From Acidaminococcus hominis (GTDB lineage Bacteria > Bacillota > Negativicutes > Acidaminococcales > Acidaminococcaceae): DNA of 64,000 bases. The translations under genes and the position numbers were made by a program. Below, piece after piece: positions 15,584 to 23,540 of this stretch. The notes under the pieces are model-generated. The model was not told where the DNA came from. It worked only from the letters and a program-made list of their open reading frames with translations, and ran no database searches. Each line of letters starts with the position of its first letter. The first letter of the stretch is position 1. The stretch is from NCBI RefSeq assembly GCF_021044795.1, contig NZ_JAJNOP010000001.1; one strand, 5' to 3'.

Positions 15584-16439
15584 TGTAGAAACCTTCCTGG
15601 CCTGTGATACGCCCTATGAAGAAGCCAGAATCGTCCTGTTTGGGGCACCCTTTGACTCTACCACCAGCTTTCGGCCCGGCGCCCGCTTTGGTTCTGCGGC
15701 TATCCGCCACGAAAGCTTTGGGCTGGAAACCTACAGCCCCTACCAGGACGCGGACCTGGAAGACTGCAAGGTCTTTGACAGCGGGGACCTGGAATTATGC
15801 TTTGGCAGTTCCGAAGCGGCGCTGAAAGATATTGAGGACCGGACTCGGACCATTGTCCAGGACGGGAAACTGCCCTTTATGCTGGGCGGGGAACATCTGG
15901 TGACGTTAGGAGCTTTCCGGGCCGTACAGGAAAAGTATCCGGAGCTGCATATCATTCATTTTGATGCCCATACGGACCTGCGGGAGGATTATCTGGGGGC
16001 AAAACTCAGCCATGCCTGTGTAATCCGCCGCTGTTATGATATGATAGGAGATGGAAGAATCCATCAGTTTGCCATTCGCAGCGGGGAACGCTCCGAGTGG
16101 GTTTTTGCCAGGGAACATACGGACCTGCATCCTTTCAGCTTCGGCGGTTTGGAAAAACTGGTCCGGGAACTGGAACAAAGCCAGGTGCCGGTGTATTTCA
16201 CCATCGACCTGGACTGCCTGGATCCTTCGGTGTTCTGGGGAACCGGTACGCCGGAAGCCGGCGGGGTCAGCTTTATGCAGCTGCTGAATGCCCTGCGGCT
16301 GGTAAGCCGGACCCGGGTAGTAGGCTGTGATGTCAACGAATTGGCACCCATGCTGGATGCCAGCGGGGCTTCCACGGCAGTGGCCTGCAAAGTGGTGCGG
16401 GAACTGCTGCTGGCCCTGGAAAAAAAGAATCTGAAATAA
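15570..16439 (+). CDS. speB: Agmatinase (agmatine ureohydrolase)
   Basis: 289-residue ureohydrolase of the arginase/agmatinase family that hydrolyses agmatine to putrescine and urea with a binuclear Mn centre. Metal ligands are seen in GGEHLVTLG, HFDAHTDLRED and TIDLDCLDPS. GTGTPEAGG follows, as in agmatinases. The position after speA and speE supports agmatine over arginine or guanidinobutyrate as substrate. It starts inside the end of speE (GGTGGAG upstream), so translation is coupled. Confidence 0.93.
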   Translation: MLKTNVETFLACDTPYEEARIVLFGAPFDSTTSFRPGARFGSAAIRHESFGLETYSPYQDADLEDCKVFDSGDLELCFGSSEAALKDIEDRTRTIVQDGKLPFMLGGEHLVTLGAFRAVQEKYPELHIIHFDAHTDLREDYLGAKLSHACVIRRCYDMIGDGRIHQFAIRSGERSEWVFAREHTDLHPFSFGGLEKLVRELEQSQVPVYFTIDLDCLDPSVFWGTGTPEAGGVSFMQLLNALRLVSRTRVVGCDVNELAPMLDASGASTAVACKVVRELLLALEKKNLK

Positions 16440-16467
16440 GCAGGTTAGGACGAAAGGAGCTTGAACT

Positions 16468-17727
16468 ATGAGTAGAGTACTGGTAATTGGCTGCGGGGGT
16501 GTGGCTTCGGTAGCCATTCAAAAATGCTGCCAGCTGGATGAGGTATTTACGGAACTGTGCATTGCCAGCCGGACCAAGGCCAAATGCGATGCTCTGGCTG
16601 CCAAACTGGCAGGCAAAACCAAGACGAAAGTGACCACCGCCCAGGTAGATGCGGACGATGTACAGCAGGTGATTGACCTGATCAACAGCTACAAGCCGGA
16701 GCTGGTCATGAACATTGCCCTGCCCTATCAGGATCTGACCATTATGGATGCCTGCCTGGCCTGCGGCGTGAACTATATGGATACGGCCAACTATGAGCCG
16801 GAAAATACCGATGACCCCAAATGGCGGGCCATTTACGAAAAACGCTGCAAGGAAGAAGGCTTCTCCGCCTACTTCGACTACAGCTGGCAGTGGGCCTACA
16901 AGGAAAAATTTGCCAAGGCTGGCCTGACGGCGCTTTTGGGCTGCGGCTTTGACCCGGGGGTTACCCAGGCTTACTGTGCCTATGCCAAAAAACATGAATT
17001 CGATACCATCGATACCATCGATATCCTGGACTGCAACGGCGGCGACCACGGCTATGCCTTCGCCACCAACTTCAACCCGGAAGTAAACCTGCGGGAAGTT
17101 TCTGCTCCTGGCAGCTACTGGGAAAATGGCCACTGGGTGGAAATCCCGGCCATGAGCATCAAACGGGAATATAATTTTGACCAGGTAGGGGAAAAGGATA
17201 TGTACCTGCTCCACCACGAGGAAATCGAAAGCCTGGCGGTAAACATTCCGGAAGTGAAGCGGATTCGCTTCTTTATGACCTTCGGCCAGAGCTATCTGGA
17301 CCATATGCGCTGTCTGGAAGACGTGGGCATGCTGTCCACCACCCCGGTGGAATTTGAAGGCCACGAAATTGTCCCCATCAAATTCCTGAAAGCCCTGCTG
17401 CCGGATCCTGCCAGCCTGGGTCCCCGTACCCACGGCAAGACCAACATCGGCTGCATTTTCACCGGCAAGAAAGACGGCAAGGAAAAAACCTACTACATCT
17501 ACAATGTCTGTGACCATCAGGAATGCTACAAAGAAGTGGGCAGCCAGGCCATCAGCTACACCACCGGTGTACCGGCTATGTGCGGCGCTCTCATGATGCT
17601 CACCGGCAAATGGATCAAACCGGGCGTGCATACGGTTGAAGAAATGGATCCGGATCCGTTCCTGGCAGCCCTGGACCAATACGGCCTGCCCAAACAGGAA
17701 AACCACAATCCGGTACTGGTAAAATAA
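16468..17727 (+). CDS. Carboxynorspermidine/carboxyspermidine dehydrogenase (saccharopine dehydrogenase family)
   Basis: 419 residues. The enzyme condenses putrescine (or diaminopropane) with aspartate semialdehyde and reduces the imine with NADPH, giving carboxyspermidine (or carboxynorspermidine). The N-terminal Rossmann fold starts VLVIGCGGVASVAIQ, with ASRTKAKCDAL after the second strand. GFDPGVTQAYCAY and the tryptophan-rich YSWQWAYKEKFAKAG region are characteristic of this branch rather than of lysine-pathway saccharopine enzymes. The decarboxylase that uses its product begins at the last base of its stop codon, which fixes the pathway assignment. ATG follows AAAGGAG. Confidence 0.9.
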   Translation: MSRVLVIGCGGVASVAIQKCCQLDEVFTELCIASRTKAKCDALAAKLAGKTKTKVTTAQVDADDVQQVIDLINSYKPELVMNIALPYQDLTIMDACLACGVNYMDTANYEPENTDDPKWRAIYEKRCKEEGFSAYFDYSWQWAYKEKFAKAGLTALLGCGFDPGVTQAYCAYAKKHEFDTIDTIDILDCNGGDHGYAFATNFNPEVNLREVSAPGSYWENGHWVEIPAMSIKREYNFDQVGEKDMYLLHHEEIESLAVNIPEVKRIRFFMTFGQSYLDHMRCLEDVGMLSTTPVEFEGHEIVPIKFLKALLPDPASLGPRTHGKTNIGCIFTGKKDGKEKTYYIYNVCDHQECYKEVGSQAISYTTGVPAMCGALMMLTGKWIKPGVHTVEEMDPDPFLAALDQYGLPKQENHNPVLVK

Positions 17728-18932
17728 TGGAACCAAAGGAAAAAGAAAATCGGCCAGCTTTCGCCGGCCTAAGGGGAAACTCCCCAGAAAAAATGTTTGG
17801 GAATCTGATAACTCCCTGTTATATCCTGGACGAGGCAGCTCTCCGCCATAATGGGGAGATTTTGGCCGGCTTGGCCCAACGTACGGGGGTCCGGGTGCTG
17901 CTGGCCCAGAAAGCGTTCTCCGACTATGCCCTGTACCCGGTGCTGGCCCCGTACCTGGCCGGCACGGAAGCCAGCGGTCTTTACGAGGCCCGGCTGGGGG
18001 CGGAAGAAATGCCGGGCAAGGAAGTCCATGTATTTTGCGGCGCTTACCGGGAGGACCAGCTGGAAGAAATGCTTCGCTATGCGGACCATCTGGTGTTCAA
18101 TTCTCCCCGGCAGCTGGCAGCCTTTGGCCCTCGGGCCAAAGCTGCCGGCAAAAGTGTAGGGCTGCGGATCAATCCGGAATGTTCTACCCAGGAGGGCCAT
18201 GCCATTTATGATCCCTGCGCTCCCGGCAGCCGGCTGGGCACCACCCTGGAACAGTGGCAGAAGTGGATGACCCCGGACCTGGTGGACCTTTTGGACGGGC
18301 TCCATTTCCATACCCTGTGCGAACAGGATGCCGATGACCTGGAAAAGACCCTGCAAGCGGTAGATGAGAAATTTGGCTTTGTGCTGCCCCGGCTGAAGTG
18401 GCTGAATATGGGCGGGGGCCATCATATTACCCGGCCCGGCTACCATGTGGAGCAGCTGGAAAAATGCATCCGCTATGCCCAGGACAAGTGGCAGGTCCAA
18501 GTGTATCTGGAACCGGGGGAAGCCTGTGCCCTGAACGCCGGCTACCTGGCCACTCGGGTGTTGGACGTACTGGAAAACAGTGGCGTGAAGCTGGCTATTT
18601 TGGATTCCAGTGCCGCCTGCCATATGCCGGATGTACTGGAAATGCCCTACCAGCCGCCTTTGTACGGGGCCGGCAAGGCAGGGGAAAAAGCGGAAACCTG
18701 GCGGCTGGGCAGTGCAACCTGCCTGTCCGGAGATGTGGTGGGGGACTATAGCTTTGACGGGCCTTTGCAGGTAGGCGACCTGCTGCTTTTTGGGGATATG
18801 GCCATCTACACCACCTGCAAGAACAATACCTTTAACGGCATGCCCCTGCCGGATATCAACGTGCTCCGGGAAAACGGGAGCGTGGAGAATCTGAAGCATT
18901 TTGGCTACGCCGATTTTAAGATGAGATTGTAA
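17727..18932 (+). CDS. nspC: Carboxynorspermidine/carboxyspermidine decarboxylase
   Basis: 401-residue PLP enzyme of the alanine-racemase-like fold that removes the carboxyl group from carboxy(nor)spermidine to give (nor)spermidine. The conserved start of the domain is TPCYILDEAALRHN. The PLP lysine lies in LLAQKAFSDYALYP, and WLNMGGGHHITRPGY and YLEPGEACALNAGY are further family blocks. The ATG at 17727 overlaps the previous stop (TAATG). It gives an N-terminal extension of ~22 residues beyond the usual start, so ATG 17793 (MFGNLITPCY) is an alternative. It is the last gene before the terminator. Confidence 0.9.
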   Translation: MEPKEKENRPAFAGLRGNSPEKMFGNLITPCYILDEAALRHNGEILAGLAQRTGVRVLLAQKAFSDYALYPVLAPYLAGTEASGLYEARLGAEEMPGKEVHVFCGAYREDQLEEMLRYADHLVFNSPRQLAAFGPRAKAAGKSVGLRINPECSTQEGHAIYDPCAPGSRLGTTLEQWQKWMTPDLVDLLDGLHFHTLCEQDADDLEKTLQAVDEKFGFVLPRLKWLNMGGGHHITRPGYHVEQLEKCIRYAQDKWQVQVYLEPGEACALNAGYLATRVLDVLENSGVKLAILDSSAACHMPDVLEMPYQPPLYGAGKAGEKAETWRLGSATCLSGDVVGDYSFDGPLQVGDLLLFGDMAIYTTCKNNTFNGMPLPDINVLRENGSVENLKHFGYADFKMRL

Positions 18933-18943
18933 TATTTATTGTG

Positions 18944-18978
18944 AGAAGCACCGTGCTGCGGCAGGTGCTTCTTTTTTT
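18944..18978 (+). terminator. Terminator of the polyamine operon
   Basis: AGAAGCACC / GGTGCTTCT stem with 11-nt loop and seven T. Confidence 0.9.
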
Positions 18979-19035
18979 GCCCCAATCCAGGCAGTCTGCG
19001 GGTCTTGAATTTTTCCGGACGCAATTTGTTCAGAT

Positions 19036-19089
19036 TTTACAATTCTTTACAATTCCTTGTCTTTAGTTTTTACATTGTCCTGATATCTT
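19036..19089 (+). promoter_or_regulatory. Pho-box-like direct repeats and -10 of the pst operon
   Basis: TTTACA at 19036 and 19046, a weak TTGTCT at 19057 and TTTACA at 19069 are spaced 10-12 bp apart, the pattern of PhoP/PhoB boxes. A candidate -10 TATCTT (19084-19089) begins 15 bp after the start of the last repeat. The same geometry is seen before the alkaline phosphatase gene. It implies phosphate-starvation induction by a PhoB/PhoP-type regulator not encoded in the window. Confidence 0.75.
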
Positions 19090-19150
19090 ATAGGCATACC
19101 GAAATTGTTTATAAGAGTGAAAACTAGATATTCAAGGGAGCGATGAAAAG

Positions 19151-20056
19151 ATGAATTTGAAAAGCAAATGGAAAAAATTGGCAGTAACCGCAATGGCATT
19201 GGGTATTGTGATTGGTGCAATGGGCTGCGGCTCCAGCAACAATGCTGCTACCGACAGCAAACCGGCTGCCGTAAAGGGGAACATTACGGGTTCTGGTTCT
19301 TCCGCCCTGCTGCCTCTGGTAAAAGATGCTGCAGAAGCCTTCAAGAAAAAGAATCCGGACGTAAGCATCAGCTTGAACGCAGGTGGTTCCGGTATGGGCC
19401 TGAAACAGGTTTCTGAAGGTTCCGTAGATATGGGGAACTCCGATGTGCCGGCTAACACCAAACTGACCAAGGAACAAGCTGACAAACTGGAAGACCATAA
19501 GATCTGCGTCATGACGGTAGCTACCATCGTGAACAAGGACATTGCTGCTACGGTAAAGAGCTTGACCAATCAGCAGCTGGCCGACATCTTCACGGCTAAA
19601 GTAACCAACTGGAAAGAAGTAGGCGGCCCGGATGAACCCATTACCCTGGTAACCCGTCCTAAGACCAGCGGTACCCGCGCTCTGTTTGCCAAATACGCTA
19701 TCAACGGTGCTGAAGAAGCTTCCAACAAATCCCTGGAAACCGATAACTCCGGTCTGCTGCTGCAAAGCGTAGCCCAGAACAAAGGCGCCATCGGCTATGT
19801 AGCCCTGCCTTACCTGACCAAGAATGATACGGTTGGCACCATCGCCATCAACAACGTAGCTCCTACCCTGGAAAACACCTACAGCGGCAAGTACAATGTA
19901 TGGGGTTATGAACACGTTTACACCAACAAGAGCCCGAAAGCAGCAGTGAAAGCTTTCATCGACTACATGCTGTCTGCTGACTACGGCAAGAGAATCGAGG
20001 AACTGGGTTATGGAGTCAGCAGCAAGATGCAAGTTAAAGACACAGCTCATGAATAA
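19151..20056 (+). CDS. pstS: Phosphate ABC transporter substrate-binding lipoprotein
   Basis: 301 residues. The signal sequence ends in the lipobox IGAMGC, so it is a lipoprotein anchored at about residue 26. The phosphate-binding protein blocks ITGSGSSALLPL, NAGGSGMG, VDMGNSDVPA and RPKTSGTRALF line the anion site. It captures inorganic phosphate outside the inner membrane and delivers it to PstCA. First gene of pstSCAB-phoU; the pstC start overlaps its end. ATG follows AAGGGAGCGATG. Lys-rich codon choices differ slightly from its neighbours, as is usual for highly expressed binding proteins. Confidence 0.95.
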   Translation: MNLKSKWKKLAVTAMALGIVIGAMGCGSSNNAATDSKPAAVKGNITGSGSSALLPLVKDAAEAFKKKNPDVSISLNAGGSGMGLKQVSEGSVDMGNSDVPANTKLTKEQADKLEDHKICVMTVATIVNKDIAATVKSLTNQQLADIFTAKVTNWKEVGGPDEPITLVTRPKTSGTRALFAKYAINGAEEASNKSLETDNSGLLLQSVAQNKGAIGYVALPYLTKNDTVGTIAINNVAPTLENTYSGKYNVWGYEHVYTNKSPKAAVKAFIDYMLSADYGKRIEELGYGVSSKMQVKDTAHE

Positions 20057-20981
20057 TGAAAAAGCAGTACAAAGCAACAACTTAATACAGGTGCACCGTC
20101 AGGAAAAGATCTCCCAGGCCTTCATTGTGGCCTGTGGGATCGGGGCGGCTCTCCTGCCTTTCCTGATGGCCGCTTTCCTTCTTGTGAAGGGAAGCGGTAC
20201 CTTTTGGGAATTTCACCATAGCGTGTTTGAATTCCTGTTTTCTCCTGTTTGGAGTCCCAGCGACAGCATGGAAGGGGGCGGACAGGTAGGGGCGGCCATG
20301 TTTATTGCCGGCTCCCTGGTGACCTGCCTCCTGTCCCTGGTGTTTGCCCTGCCGGTGAGCCTGACGGCGGCCATCTATATGTCGGAAATGGCAACGCCTG
20401 CCCAACAGCGCTTCCTGCGCCCCATTGTGGAACTGTTTACCGGTATTCCTTCCGTTATCTACGGCTGGATCGGCCTTACCGTACTAGTACCCTTCCTGCG
20501 GCAGATTTTCCCCATGCCCTTTGGCTTTTCCGTACTGGCGGCTTCTCTGGTACTGGCCGTCATGATTTTCCCGGTAATCACCACCATGGCCGCAGATGCC
20601 ATGCTGGCAGTGCCTAAAACCTGGCGGGACGCTTCCTATGGCTTGGGGGCTACCCGGTGGGAAACCATTCGGCAGGTAATTCTGCCGGCGGCCCACAGAG
20701 GCATTTTTACCGGTATTGTACTGGGTATGGCCCGGGCTTTGGGTGAAGCTCTGGCAGTGGCCATGGTAATCGGCCAGATGAAGCGTTTCCCCACCTCCCT
20801 GTTTATGCCGGCCAGCACTATGACCACGGTGATTGCCAACGACATGGGCGGGGCCATGGAGGGCGGCGAATACAGTGCAGCCCTGTGGGCGCTGGCACTG
20901 CTCTTGTTCCTGCTGTCCTTCCTGTTAATCTTTATGATCCATAATATGCGGCTGGGTTCCAGCCCGGCAAAGGAGGCCTAA
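20049..20981 (+). CDS. pstC: Phosphate ABC transporter permease PstC
   Basis: 310 residues with about six transmembrane segments and the EAA-loop YGLGATRWETIRQVILPAA that contacts PstB. LFTGIPSVIYGWIGL is a PstC signature. The start ATG 20049 lies inside the end of pstS (8-nt overlap), giving translational coupling; an upstream in-frame ATG at 20010 would overlap much further and is rejected. Works with PstA as the membrane channel for phosphate. Confidence 0.94.
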   Translation: MNNEKAVQSNNLIQVHRQEKISQAFIVACGIGAALLPFLMAAFLLVKGSGTFWEFHHSVFEFLFSPVWSPSDSMEGGGQVGAAMFIAGSLVTCLLSLVFALPVSLTAAIYMSEMATPAQQRFLRPIVELFTGIPSVIYGWIGLTVLVPFLRQIFPMPFGFSVLAASLVLAVMIFPVITTMAADAMLAVPKTWRDASYGLGATRWETIRQVILPAAHRGIFTGIVLGMARALGEALAVAMVIGQMKRFPTSLFMPASTMTTVIANDMGGAMEGGEYSAALWALALLLFLLSFLLIFMIHNMRLGSSPAKEA

Positions 20982-20983
20982 GC

Positions 20984-21856
20984 ATGAACGGTTTAGCACG
21001 CAAGAAAATGATGAACCGGATTATGAGCGGCATCTTTACGGCCGGTGCGGTGGGAGCCTCCCTGCTGCTGTTTGCCTTTATCCTGTTTGTGGTAGGCCAG
21101 GGCGTTTCCTTTGTAAACCTGCGGATTCTCCACAGCATTCAGGATATGTTCTTCAACACCCTGTACCTGGTATTCCTGGCCCTGGTTTTCAGTGCCCTCT
21201 GGGGGATTCCCGCCGGGGTTTACCTGTCAGAATACGCCCAGGAAGGCCGTTTGACCAACTGGGTAAGAATGGCGGTGGAAACCCTGTCTTCCCTGCCTTC
21301 CATTGTGGTCGGTTTGTTCGGCTACCTGGTTTTTATTGTGATGACCGGTTCCCAGTGGAACCTGATGGCGGGCGCCCTGTCCGTATCCATCTTGACCCTG
21401 CCCCTGATGACTTCCGTAACAGAGAACGCTTTGCGGGATCTGCCACCGGAATATACTCTGGGCAGCTTGGGTTTAGGGGCTTCCAAATGGCAGACCATTT
21501 GGAACGTGCTGCTGCCAGCCTGTCTGCCCCGGATTATGACCGGGCTGATTCTGGCTGCTGGCCGTGGCTTCGGGGAAGCAGCCGCCCTGATGTTTACCGC
21601 AGGGATGTCTACGGATATTGATTGGAGCAACTGGGACCTGGCTTCCAGTACCTGCCCCTTGAACCCCTTCCGTCCTGGGGAAACCCTGGCCCTCCATGTG
21701 TGGGTTATGAGAACGGAAGCTTTAAGCCCGGATGCGGCTCAGATTGCCGGGGTAACTTCCGCCATTCTGATGACTGCAGTTGTTGTATTTAATGTTCTGG
21801 CCCGGTATGTCAGCTGGCGCCTGGAAAAGAAGATGGAGGGTGTCACCAATGACTGA
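20984..21856 (+). CDS. pstA: Phosphate ABC transporter permease PstA
   Basis: 290 residues with about six transmembrane helices. The coupling loop LGSLGLGASKWQTIWNVLL and the PstA-type segment TLSSLPSIVVGLFGYLVF are present. It forms a heterodimer with PstC. It starts 2 bp after pstC with AAGGAGG upstream, and overlaps pstB by 8 nt. Confidence 0.94.
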   Translation: MNGLARKKMMNRIMSGIFTAGAVGASLLLFAFILFVVGQGVSFVNLRILHSIQDMFFNTLYLVFLALVFSALWGIPAGVYLSEYAQEGRLTNWVRMAVETLSSLPSIVVGLFGYLVFIVMTGSQWNLMAGALSVSILTLPLMTSVTENALRDLPPEYTLGSLGLGASKWQTIWNVLLPACLPRIMTGLILAAGRGFGEAAALMFTAGMSTDIDWSNWDLASSTCPLNPFRPGETLALHVWVMRTEALSPDAAQIAGVTSAILMTAVVVFNVLARYVSWRLEKKMEGVTND

Positions 21857-22634
21857 TAACCAGAAGCCAGCAGCTTCTGCTGCTGACCTGATTTTTGATA
21901 TCCAGCACCTGGATTTGTACTACGGCGCTCACCAGGCTCTGAAAGATATCAATATGCAAGTAAAGAAAAATGAGATTACGGCCCTGATTGGGCCTTCCGG
22001 CTGCGGCAAATCCACCCTGCTGAAAACCCTGAATCGGATGAACGACTGGGTTTCCGGCTGCCGGGTGGAAGGTACCATCTTGTTTGAAGGCAAGGATATC
22101 TTTAAGGAAGTGGATCCCCTGGCCCTGCGTTACCGGGTGGGTATGGTATTCCAGCAGCCTTCCCCGTTCCCCAAAAGCATTTTTGACAACGTGGCCTACG
22201 GGCCTCGGGTGCAGGGTATCAACAACAAAGCCCAGCTGGCGGAGATTGTGGAACGCAGCCTGCGGCAGGCTGCCATTTGGGATGAACTGAAGGACCGCCT
22301 GGACAAAAGTGCCCTGGGTCTGTCCGGCGGGCAGCAGCAGAGATTGTGCATTGCCCGTACTTTGGCAGCCCAGCCGTCCGTAATCTTAATGGACGAACCA
22401 ACTTCTGCCCTGGATCCTATTTCCACCCAGAAAATCGAAGATTTGGCCTTGGAGTTGAAAAAAGACTATACGATCGTTATTGTGACGCATAATATGCAGC
22501 AAGCCAGTCGTATTTCTGACAAAACCGGTTTCTTCTTCTTGGGAGAACTGGTGGAATTCAACGACACGGAAACGCTATTTACGAATCCCAGCGAACCCAG
22601 AACAGAGTCCTATATTACGGGCCGGTTCGGCTGA
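21849..22634 (+). CDS. pstB: Phosphate ABC transporter ATP-binding protein
   Basis: 261-residue ABC ATPase. Walker A is GPSGCGKST, the Q loop is MVFQQPSPFPKSIFDNVAYG (a PstB hallmark), the signature is LSGGQQQRLCIAR and Walker B is VILMDEPTSALDP. It powers PstCA. ATG 21849 is favoured because GATGGAGGG lies upstream within the end of pstA. phoU follows directly. Confidence 0.96.
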   Translation: MTDNQKPAASAADLIFDIQHLDLYYGAHQALKDINMQVKKNEITALIGPSGCGKSTLLKTLNRMNDWVSGCRVEGTILFEGKDIFKEVDPLALRYRVGMVFQQPSPFPKSIFDNVAYGPRVQGINNKAQLAEIVERSLRQAAIWDELKDRLDKSALGLSGGQQQRLCIARTLAAQPSVILMDEPTSALDPISTQKIEDLALELKKDYTIVIVTHNMQQASRISDKTGFFFLGELVEFNDTETLFTNPSEPRTESYITGRFG

Positions 22635-22647
22635 GAAAGGGGTCATG

Positions 22648-23313
22648 ATGAGAGACGCATACGTACGGTCTTTAAACGAAATTATGGAAAGTGTCCGGGT
22701 GCTGATCGATGCTTTGGAAGAAGCTTTGAACAATACCCGCCGTGCCCTGTTTACCCAGGATATTGACCTGGCCCGGCAGGTACGGGATGGGGACGGAAAA
22801 TTTGATGATATGATCCGCACCATTATGCGGCATGATTTGACCATCCAGGTGCTGCAATCCCCGGTGGCCAATGATTGGCGGAATTTGGTGGGTACTTTCC
22901 GGGTACTCAGCGAATTGGAGCGGATTGCGGACCACTGCTCCGATATTGCTACCTATACGGTGCGCATTTTGGAACGGAATCCCAAGGTAAAGCCACCCGA
23001 AGGCTTTGCCGAAATGTACGCCGACATGCAGTCCCTGCTGGAGGAAAGTTTCCGCTGCTATCTCCAGGGAGACGATGAAAAAGCCCAGTATATTGGGGAC
23101 CAGGATGATGTGGTGGATGCGGACTTTGAACGTCTGTTGCCTGTGATGATGGACCTGATCCGGGAAAATCCCGATCTGGTGGCCTCCTATGTGGACTACG
23201 TGCTGATCCTCAAGTACATGGAACGGACTGCGGACCATGGCACCAATATTGGCAACTGGGTCGTATACCAGAAACGGAACCTGTTAAAAGGGGACCGTCC
23301 GGATAAGGATTAA
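22648..23313 (+). CDS. phoU: Phosphate signalling regulator PhoU
   Basis: About 221 residues made of two three-helix bundles. Each bundle carries a metal-binding E/D-rich motif, visible as ELERIADHCSDIATY and KYMERTADHGTNIGNW. PhoU links the Pst transporter to the phosphate sensor kinase and restrains phosphate uptake. ATG 22648 gives better spacing to AAAGGGG than ATG 22645; both are possible. Last gene of the pst operon, ending at a terminator. No phoR/phoB pair is in the window. Confidence 0.95.
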   Translation: MRDAYVRSLNEIMESVRVLIDALEEALNNTRRALFTQDIDLARQVRDGDGKFDDMIRTIMRHDLTIQVLQSPVANDWRNLVGTFRVLSELERIADHCSDIATYTVRILERNPKVKPPEGFAEMYADMQSLLEESFRCYLQGDDEKAQYIGDQDDVVDADFERLLPVMMDLIRENPDLVASYVDYVLILKYMERTADHGTNIGNWVVYQKRNLLKGDRPDKD

Positions 23314-23326
23314 GGAATCAATAAGA

Positions 23327-23358
23327 AACCGAGTGGGCATGGGCTCACCCGGTTTTTT
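23327..23358 (+). terminator. Terminator of pstSCAB-phoU
   Basis: AACCGAGTGGGC / GGCTCACCCGGTT stem, ATG loop, six T. Confidence 0.88.
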
Positions 23359-23411
23359 GTTATGTGGCAAAAGATATGGAAAGCCTGTGAATACGATAAA
23401 TTTGGTCAAAT

Positions 23412-23465
23412 TTGACACAAATTATACATACTCTTGATTTTAATATGACAAAGTTTTTGTATGCT
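23412..23465 (+). promoter_or_regulatory. Pho-box-like repeats and -10 of the alkaline phosphatase gene
   Basis: TTGACA (23412), TATACA (23423), TTGATT (23434) and ATGACA (23445) are exactly 11 bp apart start to start. A -10-like TATGCT (23460-23465) begins 15 bp after the last repeat start, as before pstS. A near-perfect palindrome (CGCCCTTCC / GGAAGGGCG, 23499-23518) lies in the leader between this promoter and the ribosome site; its role is unknown. Confidence 0.75.
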
Positions 23466-23540
23466 ATTCCCGTAGAAAAAATCAAACAGAACGCTTACGC
23501 CCTTCCCTGGAAGGGCGCTCAAGTTCAGGAGGTATGGTTT

